Of a stretch of DNA of 61,059 nt, positions 24,423 to 32,866 are shown in pieces. The position numbers and the translations under genes were made by a program. The number at the start of each line of letters is the position of its first letter. The first letter of the stretch is position 1. A model generated the notes under the pieces. It made no database searches, was not told where the DNA came from, and saw only the letters and a program-made list of their open reading frames with translations. The DNA comes from JACRPI01 sp964385055 (GTDB lineage Archaea > Nanobdellota > Nanobdellia > Woesearchaeales > DSVV01). The stretch spans positions 1 to 61,059 of the forward strand of contig CAYLMH010000006.1 in the NCBI GenBank assembly GCA_964385055.1, read 5' to 3'.

Positions 24423-25286
24423 ATGAAGCGAAAACTGATCAAACAAGGCGCAGGAGGATTTACGATCACCCTTCCTGTAGAATGGGTAAGGGCCCACAAT
24501 CTTTCAGGAGAGGAAGAAGTGACAATTGAAGAGAGTCATGGAAATCTTCTTATTGCAGCAGAATATCAAAAGCAGGAGAGAGCAAAGACGTTTGAAATAA
24601 AGAATCACAATGATTCACGAATAAGAACAATTCTTGCTTCTGCGTATAGAAGAGGGTATACAACAATAACATTGAGAAGCACTAAAGACTTTTCTTACGC
24701 ATCAATGCAACGCATTGTCGATACCTTACTCGGATTAGTCATTGTAAAGCAAAGTAAAAGAGAAGTAATTATCAAAAATATACTGGAGATTGACACAGCA
24801 ACGCTTGCAACAGTGTTACAGAAGTTTTTTACGTCAATTACAGTGCTTCAAGAAGAAGTTTTAGAAAACATCAAGGAAAAGAAAACTGCAAAAGAAGCAG
24901 AAGATTTGAGAATATCTATCCTAAAACTAAGAGATTACTGTCAACTTATAATCAATAAAACTGCGTTCCAAAATGATAAATGCTATGAATATTATACCCT
25001 TGTTTTTCTTGCAGAGAAAATTGCAGGGTGTTATGTAGACATTGGAAGAACAAAAAAAGTATGGTCAAACCATGAATATGGACTTCTTAAGGAAAAAACT
25101 GATGCTTTTGCTGCGCTGCAATCCGCACTCTTTGCAAACAAACTCGAAGAAGCAATGCACATAAACACAATGCTTTCTGATGTGCGAAAAAAAGAACTGA
25201 AAGGTGTTCCTATGTCTCTTTCTATGCACACCATTTCAGAATATTTATTTGCGCTTTCATCGCATGTAGTGGCGCTCCTTATTTAA
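24423..25286 (+). CDS. AbrB-PhoU phosphate uptake regulator
   Basis: 287 residues. The N-terminal 45 residues are a SpoVT/AbrB-type DNA-binding hairpin (QGAGGFTITLPVEWVRAHNL). The rest is helical and matches archaeal PhoU-like proteins. By family, it would regulate phosphate uptake; no pst genes are in this window. Its last 4 bp overlap the convergent gene. Confidence 0.8.
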   Translation: MKRKLIKQGAGGFTITLPVEWVRAHNLSGEEEVTIEESHGNLLIAAEYQKQERAKTFEIKNHNDSRIRTILASAYRRGYTTITLRSTKDFSYASMQRIVDTLLGLVIVKQSKREVIIKNILEIDTATLATVLQKFFTSITVLQEEVLENIKEKKTAKEAEDLRISILKLRDYCQLIINKTAFQNDKCYEYYTLVFLAEKIAGCYVDIGRTKKVWSNHEYGLLKEKTDAFAALQSALFANKLEEAMHINTMLSDVRKKELKGVPMSLSMHTISEYLFALSSHVVALLI

Positions 25287-26584
25287 GAATCTGCCAAACG
25301 AATATCGGCATAGGAGTTATGCAGGGAGAAAATAGAGAATGGACTCTCCGGACCATACGTTCGATAATTATCGCGCATAAACGCAAAATGAGCAAAAACT
25401 TGAGCAAGAACTGTAGGCTCCATCAACCCTAATTTTGTCATCATCTGTCTGACCACATGATCAACTGCTAAATTATAAGGCTGATACTGCTGAACTAAAT
25501 CAGAAACAGCATCAGGTTGTTGTTGAGTGAGCGTGTTTAACGTTGTTGTAACCCCGGAGTTCTGCATTTCTTGATGTGCAAAAATCATAGACGCATACAT
25601 CAACAAACGAGCACCCTGAGGAACAGGATCATCAGCAATATTTTCTTTTGTTTTGCATGCATCATTATAACAATAAGCAAGTTCCAGAAGGTTTCTATAT
25701 ACACGAGAAATTTGATATGCAAATAAAGCACAGGTAGGATCTCGTCCTTCGTTCACTGCACTTTCCATAACAATGTCATTTTTTGCTTTTTCAACTGCAG
25801 TATAGCGCGGTAAGAAGAAGTCTGCCTCTGCTTTTCTGCGAAGCCAATATGTATTGGAAAAGAGATAAGGAGTGTCAAGTAAAAACGAATCGGGATGTCC
25901 TTCAAAAACGCCACCAAGATCAAGACGAACATCTTCTACCCAATTACGACCATTTGCTTCAATAAACCAACGTTTTTCAGATTGTAAAAGAGGTGCAAAG
26001 CGTTGTTCAAGAGTTGCAAGAAAATCAAAGAGTGTCGATGGCACATCGATACCTTCTAAATGAGTATACCTCCCTTTAACTTTTGCGGTGTAAGGAGTAT
26101 TGTTTATAGCAAAAGGAGTTGCTCCAAGCGCTTTGATTTTTTCTTCTTCTTTCAAGAGAAGTCGAGCTTTCTGTTCTTTAGGTAATATCTCTGGTAAGAC
26201 ACCATCCATAACAGAAGCAACTGCATATTTCTCTCGTAAAAGCGCAATATAATGAGGAACATCCAACGCAGGATCAAAAAAGATCTTTTCAAAAAAGGTT
26301 GTGCCAGGAACATAATCCATAACAAAGCCCTCTTCGTCTTCAGAGCGAATATGAGGAACAGAAAATCCTCGTTGAGCATACTCGCGAAGTAAAAAAGTCT
26401 CTAAAGTTCGATCAGGACCAGTAACAAATTTACGGATCGAACCACCAACAACGCGAAAGTCCCCAGGTGGACCAGAAATAACACGAAACACTTCCTCCTC
26501 TGCTCCAGGAATAAATGCATATTCTGCTTGAGCGATAGTTCTTCCATTTCTTCCGCTAAGATCTTTGCATAACAGATAAGTCAT
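25283..26584 (-). CDS. divergent kinase-like protein, unknown substrate
   Basis: 433 residues. Near residue 105 is GFVMDYVPGTTFFEK, which looks like the hinge of aminoglycoside-phosphotransferase-like kinases. Around residue 215 is FIEANGRNWVED followed by LDLGGVF, which could be a degenerate HxDxxxxN...DxG catalytic region, with Glu for the first Asp. The C-terminal 170 residues are helical. Assignment is by pattern only. GGAG precedes ATG 26584. Confidence 0.5.
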   Translation of the reverse strand: MTYLLCKDLSGRNGRTIAQAEYAFIPGAEEEVFRVISGPPGDFRVVGGSIRKFVTGPDRTLETFLLREYAQRGFSVPHIRSEDEEGFVMDYVPGTTFFEKIFFDPALDVPHYIALLREKYAVASVMDGVLPEILPKEQKARLLLKEEEKIKALGATPFAINNTPYTAKVKGRYTHLEGIDVPSTLFDFLATLEQRFAPLLQSEKRWFIEANGRNWVEDVRLDLGGVFEGHPDSFLLDTPYLFSNTYWLRRKAEADFFLPRYTAVEKAKNDIVMESAVNEGRDPTCALFAYQISRVYRNLLELAYCYNDACKTKENIADDPVPQGARLLMYASMIFAHQEMQNSGVTTTLNTLTQQQPDAVSDLVQQYQPYNLAVDHVVRQMMTKLGLMEPTVLAQVFAHFAFMRDNYRTYGPESPFSIFSLHNSYADIRLADS

Positions 26585-26713
26585 TTATTTCTCCTCAGTA
26601 ACCTCCTAACACCGCCCCTTTATATATTTTCCCATCATTAACCACTAAACAGTAACGAATTAAGAAAAACAAGCGAAACATTTAAATATAAAATATAGTT
26701 TATAATATATAAA

Positions 26714-26908
26714 ATGACCACCACTGTAGCAGTCAAGGAAGAAACGTTTCATATGTTGCAAGAAGTAAAAGCAGAGCAGGAAGCAGAAAGCTTTGATGAA
26801 GTCATCAAAAAATTAATTTTAGCAGCGAAAAAACCAAAGAAATCCTATTTTGGCGCATTTCCAAAACTAGGAACGTTCAAGAGGGAAGAACTTGACCGTC
26901 TTAATTGA
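26714..26908 (+). CDS. vapB: VapB-type antitoxin
   Basis: 64 residues beginning with a ribbon-helix-helix-like strand (TTTVAVKEETFHMLQEVK) and FDEVIKKLIL helix, then a Lys-rich toxin-binding tail. It overlaps the following PIN gene by 17 bp, the classical vapBC layout. A TATA box (TATAATATATAAAA) lies right before the ATG, indicating a leaderless transcript. Confidence 0.82.
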   Translation: MTTTVAVKEETFHMLQEVKAEQEAESFDEVIKKLILAAKKPKKSYFGAFPKLGTFKREELDRLN

Positions 26909-27266
26909 TTCTAATTTATGGATAGAATATTTTTCTGGAGCAATGCTTGGGAAAAAAGTGCAAGCACTTATTGAAGGAGAAGAAAAGATCGTGATAAGCG
27001 CAATAAACATTGCAGAAATATATCGACATGTGCTGAGCAAGAGAAATAAAGCAGATGCAGAAAGAGCGAATGAAATTCTCCTGCAATATAGTTTTAGTAT
27101 TCCTGTAACAAATGAGATCGCAAAAGCAGCTGCAATTCTAAAGCATGAAAAAAAAATAGGACTTGCAGATGCAATTATTTACGCAACAGCAACACAGGAA
27201 AATGCGCAAGTAATAACAGCAGACAATGATTTCAGAGGATTTGAAAATACACAAATAATTTCGTAA
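26892..27266 (+). CDS. vapC: VapC-type PIN-domain toxin
   Basis: 124 residues. PIN nuclease acidic residues are visible: D6 in VLIDSNLWIEY, E43 in INIAEIYRH, D in LADAIIYATA and TADNDFRGF. By family, a site-specific RNase neutralised by VapB. It starts with TTG at 26892 inside the end of vapB; no later ATG keeps the first aspartate. Confidence 0.88.
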   Translation: MTVLIDSNLWIEYFSGAMLGKKVQALIEGEEKIVISAINIAEIYRHVLSKRNKADAERANEILLQYSFSIPVTNEIAKAAAILKHEKKIGLADAIIYATATQENAQVITADNDFRGFENTQIIS

Positions 27267-27308
27267 TAAACGCAAAACTATAATAACCCCTTCTCCCATA
27301 AAAGCGCT

Positions 27309-27827
27309 ATGTCCAAGAAGAAGCAAACAAAGGAAGCAAAAAAATCAAACAGCGCACCGCATCCGCAAATCATGAAGAGTGAAATAGCAATCATGCAGAG
27401 CATTGCGCAGAAGAAGAGTGGCGTCGAACAAAAAATGGAACATTTTGTCGCGATGACTGCAATGCTTCTCTTAATTTTCACAAACATTCTCGGTGCAGTC
27501 TTGCTCATTCCATTTTTATTATTCTTTGAAGGATTTGCGCAATATGTGATTGTTGGAATGTTCGCAGTGGGGTTTGGTCTTATTTTCAACTTCATGATTC
27601 ATTCCATCGAACATTTAGGTGACAAACATCATCTTATCGCAGGCATTGTCGTCCCGACATTCGCATTATTAGATCTTATTATTCTCTTTACACTACTCGA
27701 AAAAATAAAAGAAGTCTTGAAGGTACAAACAGAGTACAATTATGCGTTGATCATTGTACTGTTTGTCATCGCGTTCCTTGTCCCGTATGTCATTGATATT
27801 ATCCGAGGAAAGCATAAGTTTCAATAA
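27309..27827 (+). CDS. four-TM membrane protein, unknown function
   Basis: 172 residues. A hydrophilic Lys-rich N-terminus (1-45), then two hydrophobic hairpins (about 48-90 and 107-165). The HSIEHLGDKHHLI loop holds several His residues. No family recognised. It lies 13 bp before the DMT transporter in the same orientation. Confidence 0.6.
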   Translation: MSKKKQTKEAKKSNSAPHPQIMKSEIAIMQSIAQKKSGVEQKMEHFVAMTAMLLLIFTNILGAVLLIPFLLFFEGFAQYVIVGMFAVGFGLIFNFMIHSIEHLGDKHHLIAGIVVPTFALLDLIILFTLLEKIKEVLKVQTEYNYALIIVLFVIAFLVPYVIDIIRGKHKFQ

Positions 27828-27839
27828 AGAGGATTCTTC

Positions 27840-28772
27840 ATGAACAAACTCAAGGAAATGCATTTTTCATTACTTTTAACAGGAATAACTTCCCTCTGTT
27901 TTGCGTTTCCAGCGATATTTGTCAAACTGCTGATGGGCGAACTCTCTCCTATTGGTACATTGACCATTCGTTTCTTGATCGCGGCAGCGTTGTTTCCAGT
28001 TGTGGTGATGATGGTCAAGAAGAATAAGCTCAAAGCAATAGCACATGCAAAAGGAGACGAGCTCAAAGAGTTTTGTATTTTAGGATTTTTATTGTTTGCG
28101 AGCATTGCATCATTATTCAGTTCATTTCTCTATATTCATGCAAACAAAGCAATGTTGATCTATATGATGTATCCCTTGTTTGATGGCATTCTCGCGTGGA
28201 TTGTTCTAAAAGAAAAGATAACAAAAGCAGATACTGCCGCGATGGTCTGCACAATCATTGGCGCATATTTTATTTTTGGTATGAACAGTACAGAAGAAGG
28301 AAGCATGCTGGGGTATGCGCTTGCAACAACAGGAACGCTGCTTTTTGCAGTGTACTCAATTTTCAGCAGAGAAGTAGGGCGCTGTTATGAATATTATAAG
28401 AGAACTGCATGGCTGTTTATTTTCTGTTTTTTTTTCTTTATGATAGCGTTTTTTATAACAGGAAATCCAAAGACAATTTTGCTGCTCACACCAATAAGCT
28501 GGCTATGGCTCCTCTTATTTGGAGTAATTAGTACGCTTATTCCTTATATGTGTTTGAGTTACGCAACTGTCTACTTGAAGTCATCAGTCATAAGCGTCAT
28601 GTTGATTTTAGGAAATGTTATAGGGATTGGATTAATTTCATGGATATTCAATGAGCCAATGACTATTCCCATGTATGTTGGCGCAGGGTTCATCATCTTT
28701 GGTTTTGTGATTACGACAGTTGCAGAGTGGGAAGAAGAAGAGAGAAAGTACCATCATGTTTGTCATCATTAG
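27840..28772 (+). CDS. EamA/DMT-superfamily transporter
   Basis: 310 residues with ten hydrophobic helices in two EamA repeats (first ending around WIVLKEKITKAD, second around WIFNEPMTIPMYVGAGFIIFG). The motifs and EKIT / NEPMT ends are typical of drug/metabolite exporters. Substrate unknown. The final residues KYHHVCHH are encoded by a direct repeat that recurs 100 bp downstream. Confidence 0.88.
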   Translation: MNKLKEMHFSLLLTGITSLCFAFPAIFVKLLMGELSPIGTLTIRFLIAAALFPVVVMMVKKNKLKAIAHAKGDELKEFCILGFLLFASIASLFSSFLYIHANKAMLIYMMYPLFDGILAWIVLKEKITKADTAAMVCTIIGAYFIFGMNSTEEGSMLGYALATTGTLLFAVYSIFSREVGRCYEYYKRTAWLFIFCFFFFMIAFFITGNPKTILLLTPISWLWLLLFGVISTLIPYMCLSYATVYLKSSVISVMLILGNVIGIGLISWIFNEPMTIPMYVGAGFIIFGFVITTVAEWEEEERKYHHVCHH

Positions 28773-28871
28773 CAATATCTAAGTGTATGGTCGAACAAAG
28801 TGAGTACCATACACGATCTCGCTTCCAATTGGCGAAAGAATTGGAAAATATCATCATGTTTGTCATCACTA
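28745..28871 (+). repeat. 27-bp direct repeat flanking a two-hairpin insert
   Basis: 28745-28771 and 28845-28871 match at 24 of 27 positions and are exactly 100 bp apart. The first copy spans the stop codon of the DMT transporter. Between them are two perfect hairpins: GTGTATGGT/ACCATACAC (loop includes CAAAGTGAG) and TTCCAATT/AATTGGAA (loop GGCGAAAG). It looks like a small insertion with duplicated target or a tandem duplication. Confidence 0.65.
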
Positions 28872-28890
28872 AAGAAACAGCGTAATTAGC

Positions 28891-29169
28891 ATGCTCGAAT
28901 ACAGGCAATATAAAATAAAAGAACTACTTGAATTAGAGCCGTGGTCAGCCTATAAACTCGCCAACTATTTCAAAGTAGAAGCAGCAGATATAATGAAAGA
29001 TTTAGAACTGATCAAGCGAGCAATTCGACCAAAGAAAATAGAGATGATTCCTGCAACTTGTGATGGTTGTGGATTTCAGTTGAAAGATCGAACAAAGCTC
29101 AAAGCGCCGACAAAGTGTCCGAAGTGTAAAATCGAGGCAGTGCAGGATCCATTACTCTTCATTAAATAA
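28891..29169 (+). CDS. wHTH-zinc-ribbon transcriptional regulator (COG3357-like)
   Basis: 92 residues. The N-terminal half is a winged-helix-like segment (SAYKLANYFKVEAADIMKDLELI) and the C-terminal half a zinc ribbon (CDGC, CPKC). This small HTH-Zn-ribbon architecture is a recognised archaeal family of predicted transcription factors. The target is unknown. Confidence 0.78.
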   Translation: MLEYRQYKIKELLELEPWSAYKLANYFKVEAADIMKDLELIKRAIRPKKIEMIPATCDGCGFQLKDRTKLKAPTKCPKCKIEAVQDPLLFIK

Positions 29170-29176
29170 AACAAAA

Positions 29177-29335
29177 CTAATTCTTCGCAAAGAGCAAGCG
29201 CCATGCTAAGACAAGCAACGCAGCGCAGAGAAAGAAGATTGCAATTTTGATGATCACCACATAACGAATAAATTTCTGCTGCACTGTCGTCATTTCAGAA
29301 TATTTTTTCTGTAATGCGCTCAGTTTTTTCTTCAT
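29177..29335 (-). CDS. small single-pass membrane protein
   Basis: 52 residues: a basic coiled start (MKKKLSALQKKYSEM) and one C-terminal TM segment. The start at 29335 lies 20-25 bp behind a TATA box (CTTTATATTC on this strand); longer in-frame starts run into the structured repeat. No family recognised. Confidence 0.5.
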   Translation of the reverse strand: MKKKLSALQKKYSEMTTVQQKFIRYVVIIKIAIFFLCAALLVLAWRLLFAKN

Positions 29336-29391
29336 GAAGGAAGATAGAACGAGACTGAATATAAAGATTATCTTATGAAATAATAAGAAGA

Positions 29392-29507
29392 AGCAAAAAC
29401 AACAACATGGCGCCGACGCGACGGGGGTTGGCCCCTTCGGGGTGTCGCGTAGGGCAAAATTCGCAGAATTTTGTCCGTAGGCCGCCATCGTTGTTGTTGT
29501 TTTTGCT
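29392..29507 (+). repeat. Y-shaped structured repeat, divergent copy 2
   Basis: The outer stem pairs AGCAAAAACAACAACATGGC with GCCATC(G)TTGTTG...TTTTTGCT. Inside are two arms: ACGCGA/TCGCGT capped by a C/G-rich hairpin with a TTCG loop, and CAAAATTC/GAATTTTG. The junction keeps AGG between arms, and a one-base bulge (C) sits at the same place as the bulged T in the other copies. Arm sequences are unrelated to copies 1 and 3. It lies between two divergent promoters. Confidence 0.7.
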
Positions 29508-29574
29508 GTTCAATAAGTCCCCAATAAAATCATTCTTCGAAAACATTATATACAACAAAGAGAGGAACATGAGC

Positions 29575-30864
29575 ATGGCAGACACCTTCACCAAAGTCAC
29601 GCAAGAAATTCTGAAGAAATATAAAACATCAAGGAAAGAACACGATATAATCTTAAAGAAAATAGACGGATTTCTCCATGAAATCAGAATTGCGTTAGAT
29701 CACACAGGAGTTGAAGCGTATGTCATGCTTGGAGGCAGCGCAGCAAAAGGAACATTCCTCAAACACGATTTTGACTGTGACATTTTCGTGCGATTTCAAT
29801 ACGATAAATACAAAGAAAAAGACCTTTCAAGTATGTTAGAAAATGCGCTAAAGAAAATAAAGAATCTAAAATACGAAAAAGTCCATGGCTCAAGAGATTA
29901 TTTCACAGGCAAATGGAAAGATCTGCACTACGAAGTAATTCCTGTTCTTTATATCACCAACAAAAATATGGCAAAGAATATTACAGACATGAGCCCGCTC
30001 CATGTCGAATGGTTAAATCAACATATTAATGAAGAAATCAGAGACCAAATCCTGCTCACAAAATTATTCTTCAAAGCGCAAAAAGTCTATGGCGCAGAAA
30101 GTTACATGAACGGTTTTTCTGGTCATGTGGTGGATCTTTTAACAGTGTACTATGGGTCGTTCAAAGCATTGCTCGAAAATATCGAAAAGTGGCAGGAGAA
30201 AGAACTTATCAACATGACGCCGCATCCAGTAAATATGAACGCATTGAATCCTGACAAACTCCAATCTGCAATTATTATCATTGATCCCGTACAGCCAGAA
30301 AGAAACGCCGCAGCCGCAGTGAGTTTTGAACAATTCTACACCATCAAAAATCAAGCGACAGCGTTGCTCGCAAAACCGAGCATAGATTTTTTCAAAAGAA
30401 AGAGTATCACAAAAACAGACATTGCGAAAATAAAGAAGGACGCAACAAAAAAAGACGCAGCATGTATCATCATGAAAGCATTGCCAACACACGGAAAACT
30501 CGACACCATCGGTACAAAGATTTTCAAAAGTTTTGAGTTTATGAAAGAAGAACTAGAAAGAAATGAGTTTCATACAGAAGAATCGGGCTGGGATTGGGAA
30601 GAAGAGCAGGAAAAGCCTGCACTTCTGTGGTTAGTGATAAAAGAAAAGAAACTCTCTGCGATAACAGAGCAGCAGGGACCGCCATTAAAGTTGCAGCAAG
30701 ATGTCAAGGCGTTCCGCGCAAAGCATAAGGACACGTTCTTCAAAGGAGAACGACTGTACGCAAAAATAAAACGAAAATACCAAAAACCTGAAGAACTGAT
30801 CAAAGCAATTCTGAAAGATAAAAGAATTAAAGAAAAAGCAAGAAAGTGGACAATCATAAAGTAA
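29575..30864 (+). CDS. cca: CCA-adding enzyme (class I tRNA nucleotidyltransferase)
   Basis: About 429 residues. The nucleotidyltransferase core has GGSAAKGTF followed by DFDCDIFV (the DxD metal ligands) near residues 43-65, then HYEVIPV for the third carboxylate region and the archaeal class I body. It adds or repairs the 3' CCA of tRNA without a template. A TATA box (ATTATATAC, 29545-29553) lies about 25 bp before ATG 29575, so a leaderless start is favoured over ATG 29569. Confidence 0.92.
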   Translation: MADTFTKVTQEILKKYKTSRKEHDIILKKIDGFLHEIRIALDHTGVEAYVMLGGSAAKGTFLKHDFDCDIFVRFQYDKYKEKDLSSMLENALKKIKNLKYEKVHGSRDYFTGKWKDLHYEVIPVLYITNKNMAKNITDMSPLHVEWLNQHINEEIRDQILLTKLFFKAQKVYGAESYMNGFSGHVVDLLTVYYGSFKALLENIEKWQEKELINMTPHPVNMNALNPDKLQSAIIIIDPVQPERNAAAAVSFEQFYTIKNQATALLAKPSIDFFKRKSITKTDIAKIKKDATKKDAACIIMKALPTHGKLDTIGTKIFKSFEFMKEELERNEFHTEESGWDWEEEQEKPALLWLVIKEKKLSAITEQQGPPLKLQQDVKAFRAKHKDTFFKGERLYAKIKRKYQKPEELIKAILKDKRIKEKARKWTIIK

Positions 30865-30931
30865 AAAGAATAGGATAACAAGAGAGAATAGAATAATAAA
30901 AGAGAAAAAATAAAGGAAGCAAAGAAAGAGA

Positions 30932-31528
30932 ATGAAAGAAATAAACCCACAGAAAATTCTGGAACTCAAGCGACAAGCATTTCATGCAGGAATTGGAATC
31001 TTGCTAGTCCTCCTCCTGTACTTTGAAATACTTCCATTGTGGCTTTTCTTCATCATCAATATTACAGGCACAGTAATTTACTTCACTTGGGAAAAAGGAG
31101 CGAGCAAAATATTCACGTGGTTTTTTCATCATTTTGAACGAGAGCATGCGAAAGAAGGTCATGGCGCATTATCGTATGCGTGGGGATGTTTTTTTACCGT
31201 TTTATTTTTCAACACAGAAACAGCATATGCAGCTATCCTCATGCTCGCGTTAGGAGACAGTGTTTCGCATTGGGTAGGACGATTTTATGGGAAAATAAAA
31301 CATCCGTTAAACAAGAAAAAGAAAGCAGAAGGAATAATCGCAGGAATTATGGCAGCGTTTGCAGGCGCAGTGATTTTCATCCCAGCAGCAACAGCGTTTG
31401 GCGCAGCGTTAGTCATAATGAACGCGGAAGCAATCGAATGGAAGCTGGGGAAATACAAGATAGACGATAATTTGTGGATCCCGCTTGCAGGCGCAGTGGT
31501 TATAACGATAATTTCATACATTTTCTAG
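30932..31528 (+). CDS. diacylglycerol/polyprenol kinase-like membrane protein
   Basis: 198 residues, six or so membrane segments. The pattern ELKRQAFHAGIGI at the N-terminus, ALGDSVSHWVGRFYGKIKHP and KKKKAEGIIAGIMAAF is the signature of the dolichol kinase / CTP-dependent diacylglycerol kinase family (D-x-x-x-x-x-G-R and the K/T-x-EG motif). It probably phosphorylates a polyprenol or lipid at the membrane (inference). Confidence 0.8.
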   Translation: MKEINPQKILELKRQAFHAGIGILLVLLLYFEILPLWLFFIINITGTVIYFTWEKGASKIFTWFFHHFEREHAKEGHGALSYAWGCFFTVLFFNTETAYAAILMLALGDSVSHWVGRFYGKIKHPLNKKKKAEGIIAGIMAAFAGAVIFIPAATAFGAALVIMNAEAIEWKLGKYKIDDNLWIPLAGAVVITIISYIF

Positions 31529-31939
31529 AAAAGTAATCCTTTAGTATCGTAACAGAACAATATTTCTGTTAACTCCTTAAGAATATTCTTTTTGATTCTC
31601 ATAAAAATAGATTAGGGATTCAAAAGCAATAGGGCGATTCTAAACAAGCACTTCATAATCTTTTTCGTACAAACATTTCGGAGCAAGCTCCGTAATGCAT
31701 TATAAACGCTTTGCGTTTAAAATGAACAACAACATGGCCAGACGAAGCAAACGAGGTTCCTATGCCTGAACGAAGTGAGGGCTAGGGTTCTCGTTTGCGA
31801 AGTAGGACAAGCTTTTTGGCTTGTGATATGGAGAAGAGCCAAAAAGTTGGCCGTCTGTGCCATTGTTGTTGTTGTTTTTGCGCAAATAAATAATTAAAAA
31901 AAGCAAAGCAATTTATACCACAAAAAGAACAAGAAATTC
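31529..31939. other. 411-bp gene-free gap with hairpins and a structured repeat
   Basis: No convincing coding region. The left 150 bp is A/T-rich without recognisable content. Near 31679-31692 is CGGAGCAAGCTCCG, a short perfect hairpin; 31706-31720 holds AAACGC/GCGTTT. The right half contains the Y-shaped repeat copy 3. A TATA-like AATTTATACC (about 31908-31917) serves the ABC ATPase gene. Confidence 0.6.
31725..31876 (+). repeat. Y-shaped structured repeat, copy 3 with long second arm
   Basis: The outer stem pairs AACAACAACATGGC with GCCATTGTTGTTGTTG; CAGACG pairs perfectly with CGTCTG behind a bulged T. Arm 1 is GCAAACGAG/CTCGTTTGC, the G-C version of the A-T pair in copy 1, with loop GAACGAAGTG. 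The inter-arm strand reads GAAGTAGG (GAAATAGG in copy 1). Arm 2 is a 14-bp stem CAAGCTTTTTGGCT/AGCCAAAAAGTTG, unlike the short GNRA arm of copy 1. A TATA-like CATTATAAA precedes it by about 25 bp. Confidence 0.78.
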
Positions 31940-32866
31940 ATGAACGCACTCCACATAGAAAATGTCAGCAAAATATTTCCAGGAGCAAAGAAGCAAACAC
32001 TAAACAATGTTTCATTCAGCATAAAAGAAGGAGAGATTTACGGGCTTCTTGGACCAAATGGCGCAGGAAAAACAACATTAATCAGCCTTATCGCGGGATT
32101 GCTCGCAAAAGATACAGGAACAATTACCGTCTTCGATTACAGCATTGACAAAGAGTCACAAAAGATAAAACAAATACTCAATGTTGTTCCTGGGTTTAGT
32201 CACGTGAATAGTTCTTTATCTGTTGATGAATTTCTCCAAGTATATGCGCATCTTTACAATGTCAAAGACTGGCAAAAAGAAAGAGAAAGTGTGCTCAAGC
32301 GAGTAGAGCTCAAAGACAAAAGAAGCACACAACTCAACGAACTTTCTTCTGGCTATAAGCAGCGGGCATTACTCGCGAAAGCACTGCTCTCAAAACCAAA
32401 GTTACTCTTAATGGACGAACCAACAGTAGGGCTTGACATTGAAATAGCAATTAAAATCAGAGCACTCATCAAAGAATTACGAACACAAGGATATACCATT
32501 CTTTTGACGACCCACAATATGATGGAAGTAGAAGAACTTTGTGATAGAATTGGGCTTATCAATAACGGAAAACTCGTTGCAGAAGGAACAATCAAAGAGA
32601 TTAAGAAATTAGTGATCGAAAGAAATGGAATTGAAATAGAATGTGAAGATCCAAAGACAATAAAAAATGTCTTCGAAAAAGAGCAGTACACCCTTGAAGT
32701 AAAAATCATGAGTAATAGTTGCATTATTTATGTCAAGGAGTACAAACACATAAAGCATATAATGAACAAACTTGCAGAAAGAAAAGAGAAAGTATACAGT
32801 ATTTCCATTATGGAACCAACATTAGAAGAAACATTTATCAAATTAACAGAGAGAAAGAGAAAATGA
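31940..32866 (+). CDS. ABC transporter ATP-binding protein
   Basis: 308 residues. Walker A GPNGAGKTT (about 38-46), signature LSSGYKQR (about 136-143), Walker B LLLMDEPTVGLD and the H-loop TTHNM are all present. A C-terminal ~80-residue domain is typical of ABC-2 type exporter ATPases. Its stop overlaps the permease start (ATGA), so the two form one exporter. Confidence 0.93.
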   Translation: MNALHIENVSKIFPGAKKQTLNNVSFSIKEGEIYGLLGPNGAGKTTLISLIAGLLAKDTGTITVFDYSIDKESQKIKQILNVVPGFSHVNSSLSVDEFLQVYAHLYNVKDWQKERESVLKRVELKDKRSTQLNELSSGYKQRALLAKALLSKPKLLLMDEPTVGLDIEIAIKIRALIKELRTQGYTILLTTHNMMEVEELCDRIGLINNGKLVAEGTIKEIKKLVIERNGIEIECEDPKTIKNVFEKEQYTLEVKIMSNSCIIYVKEYKHIKHIMNKLAERKEKVYSISIMEPTLEETFIKLTERKRK

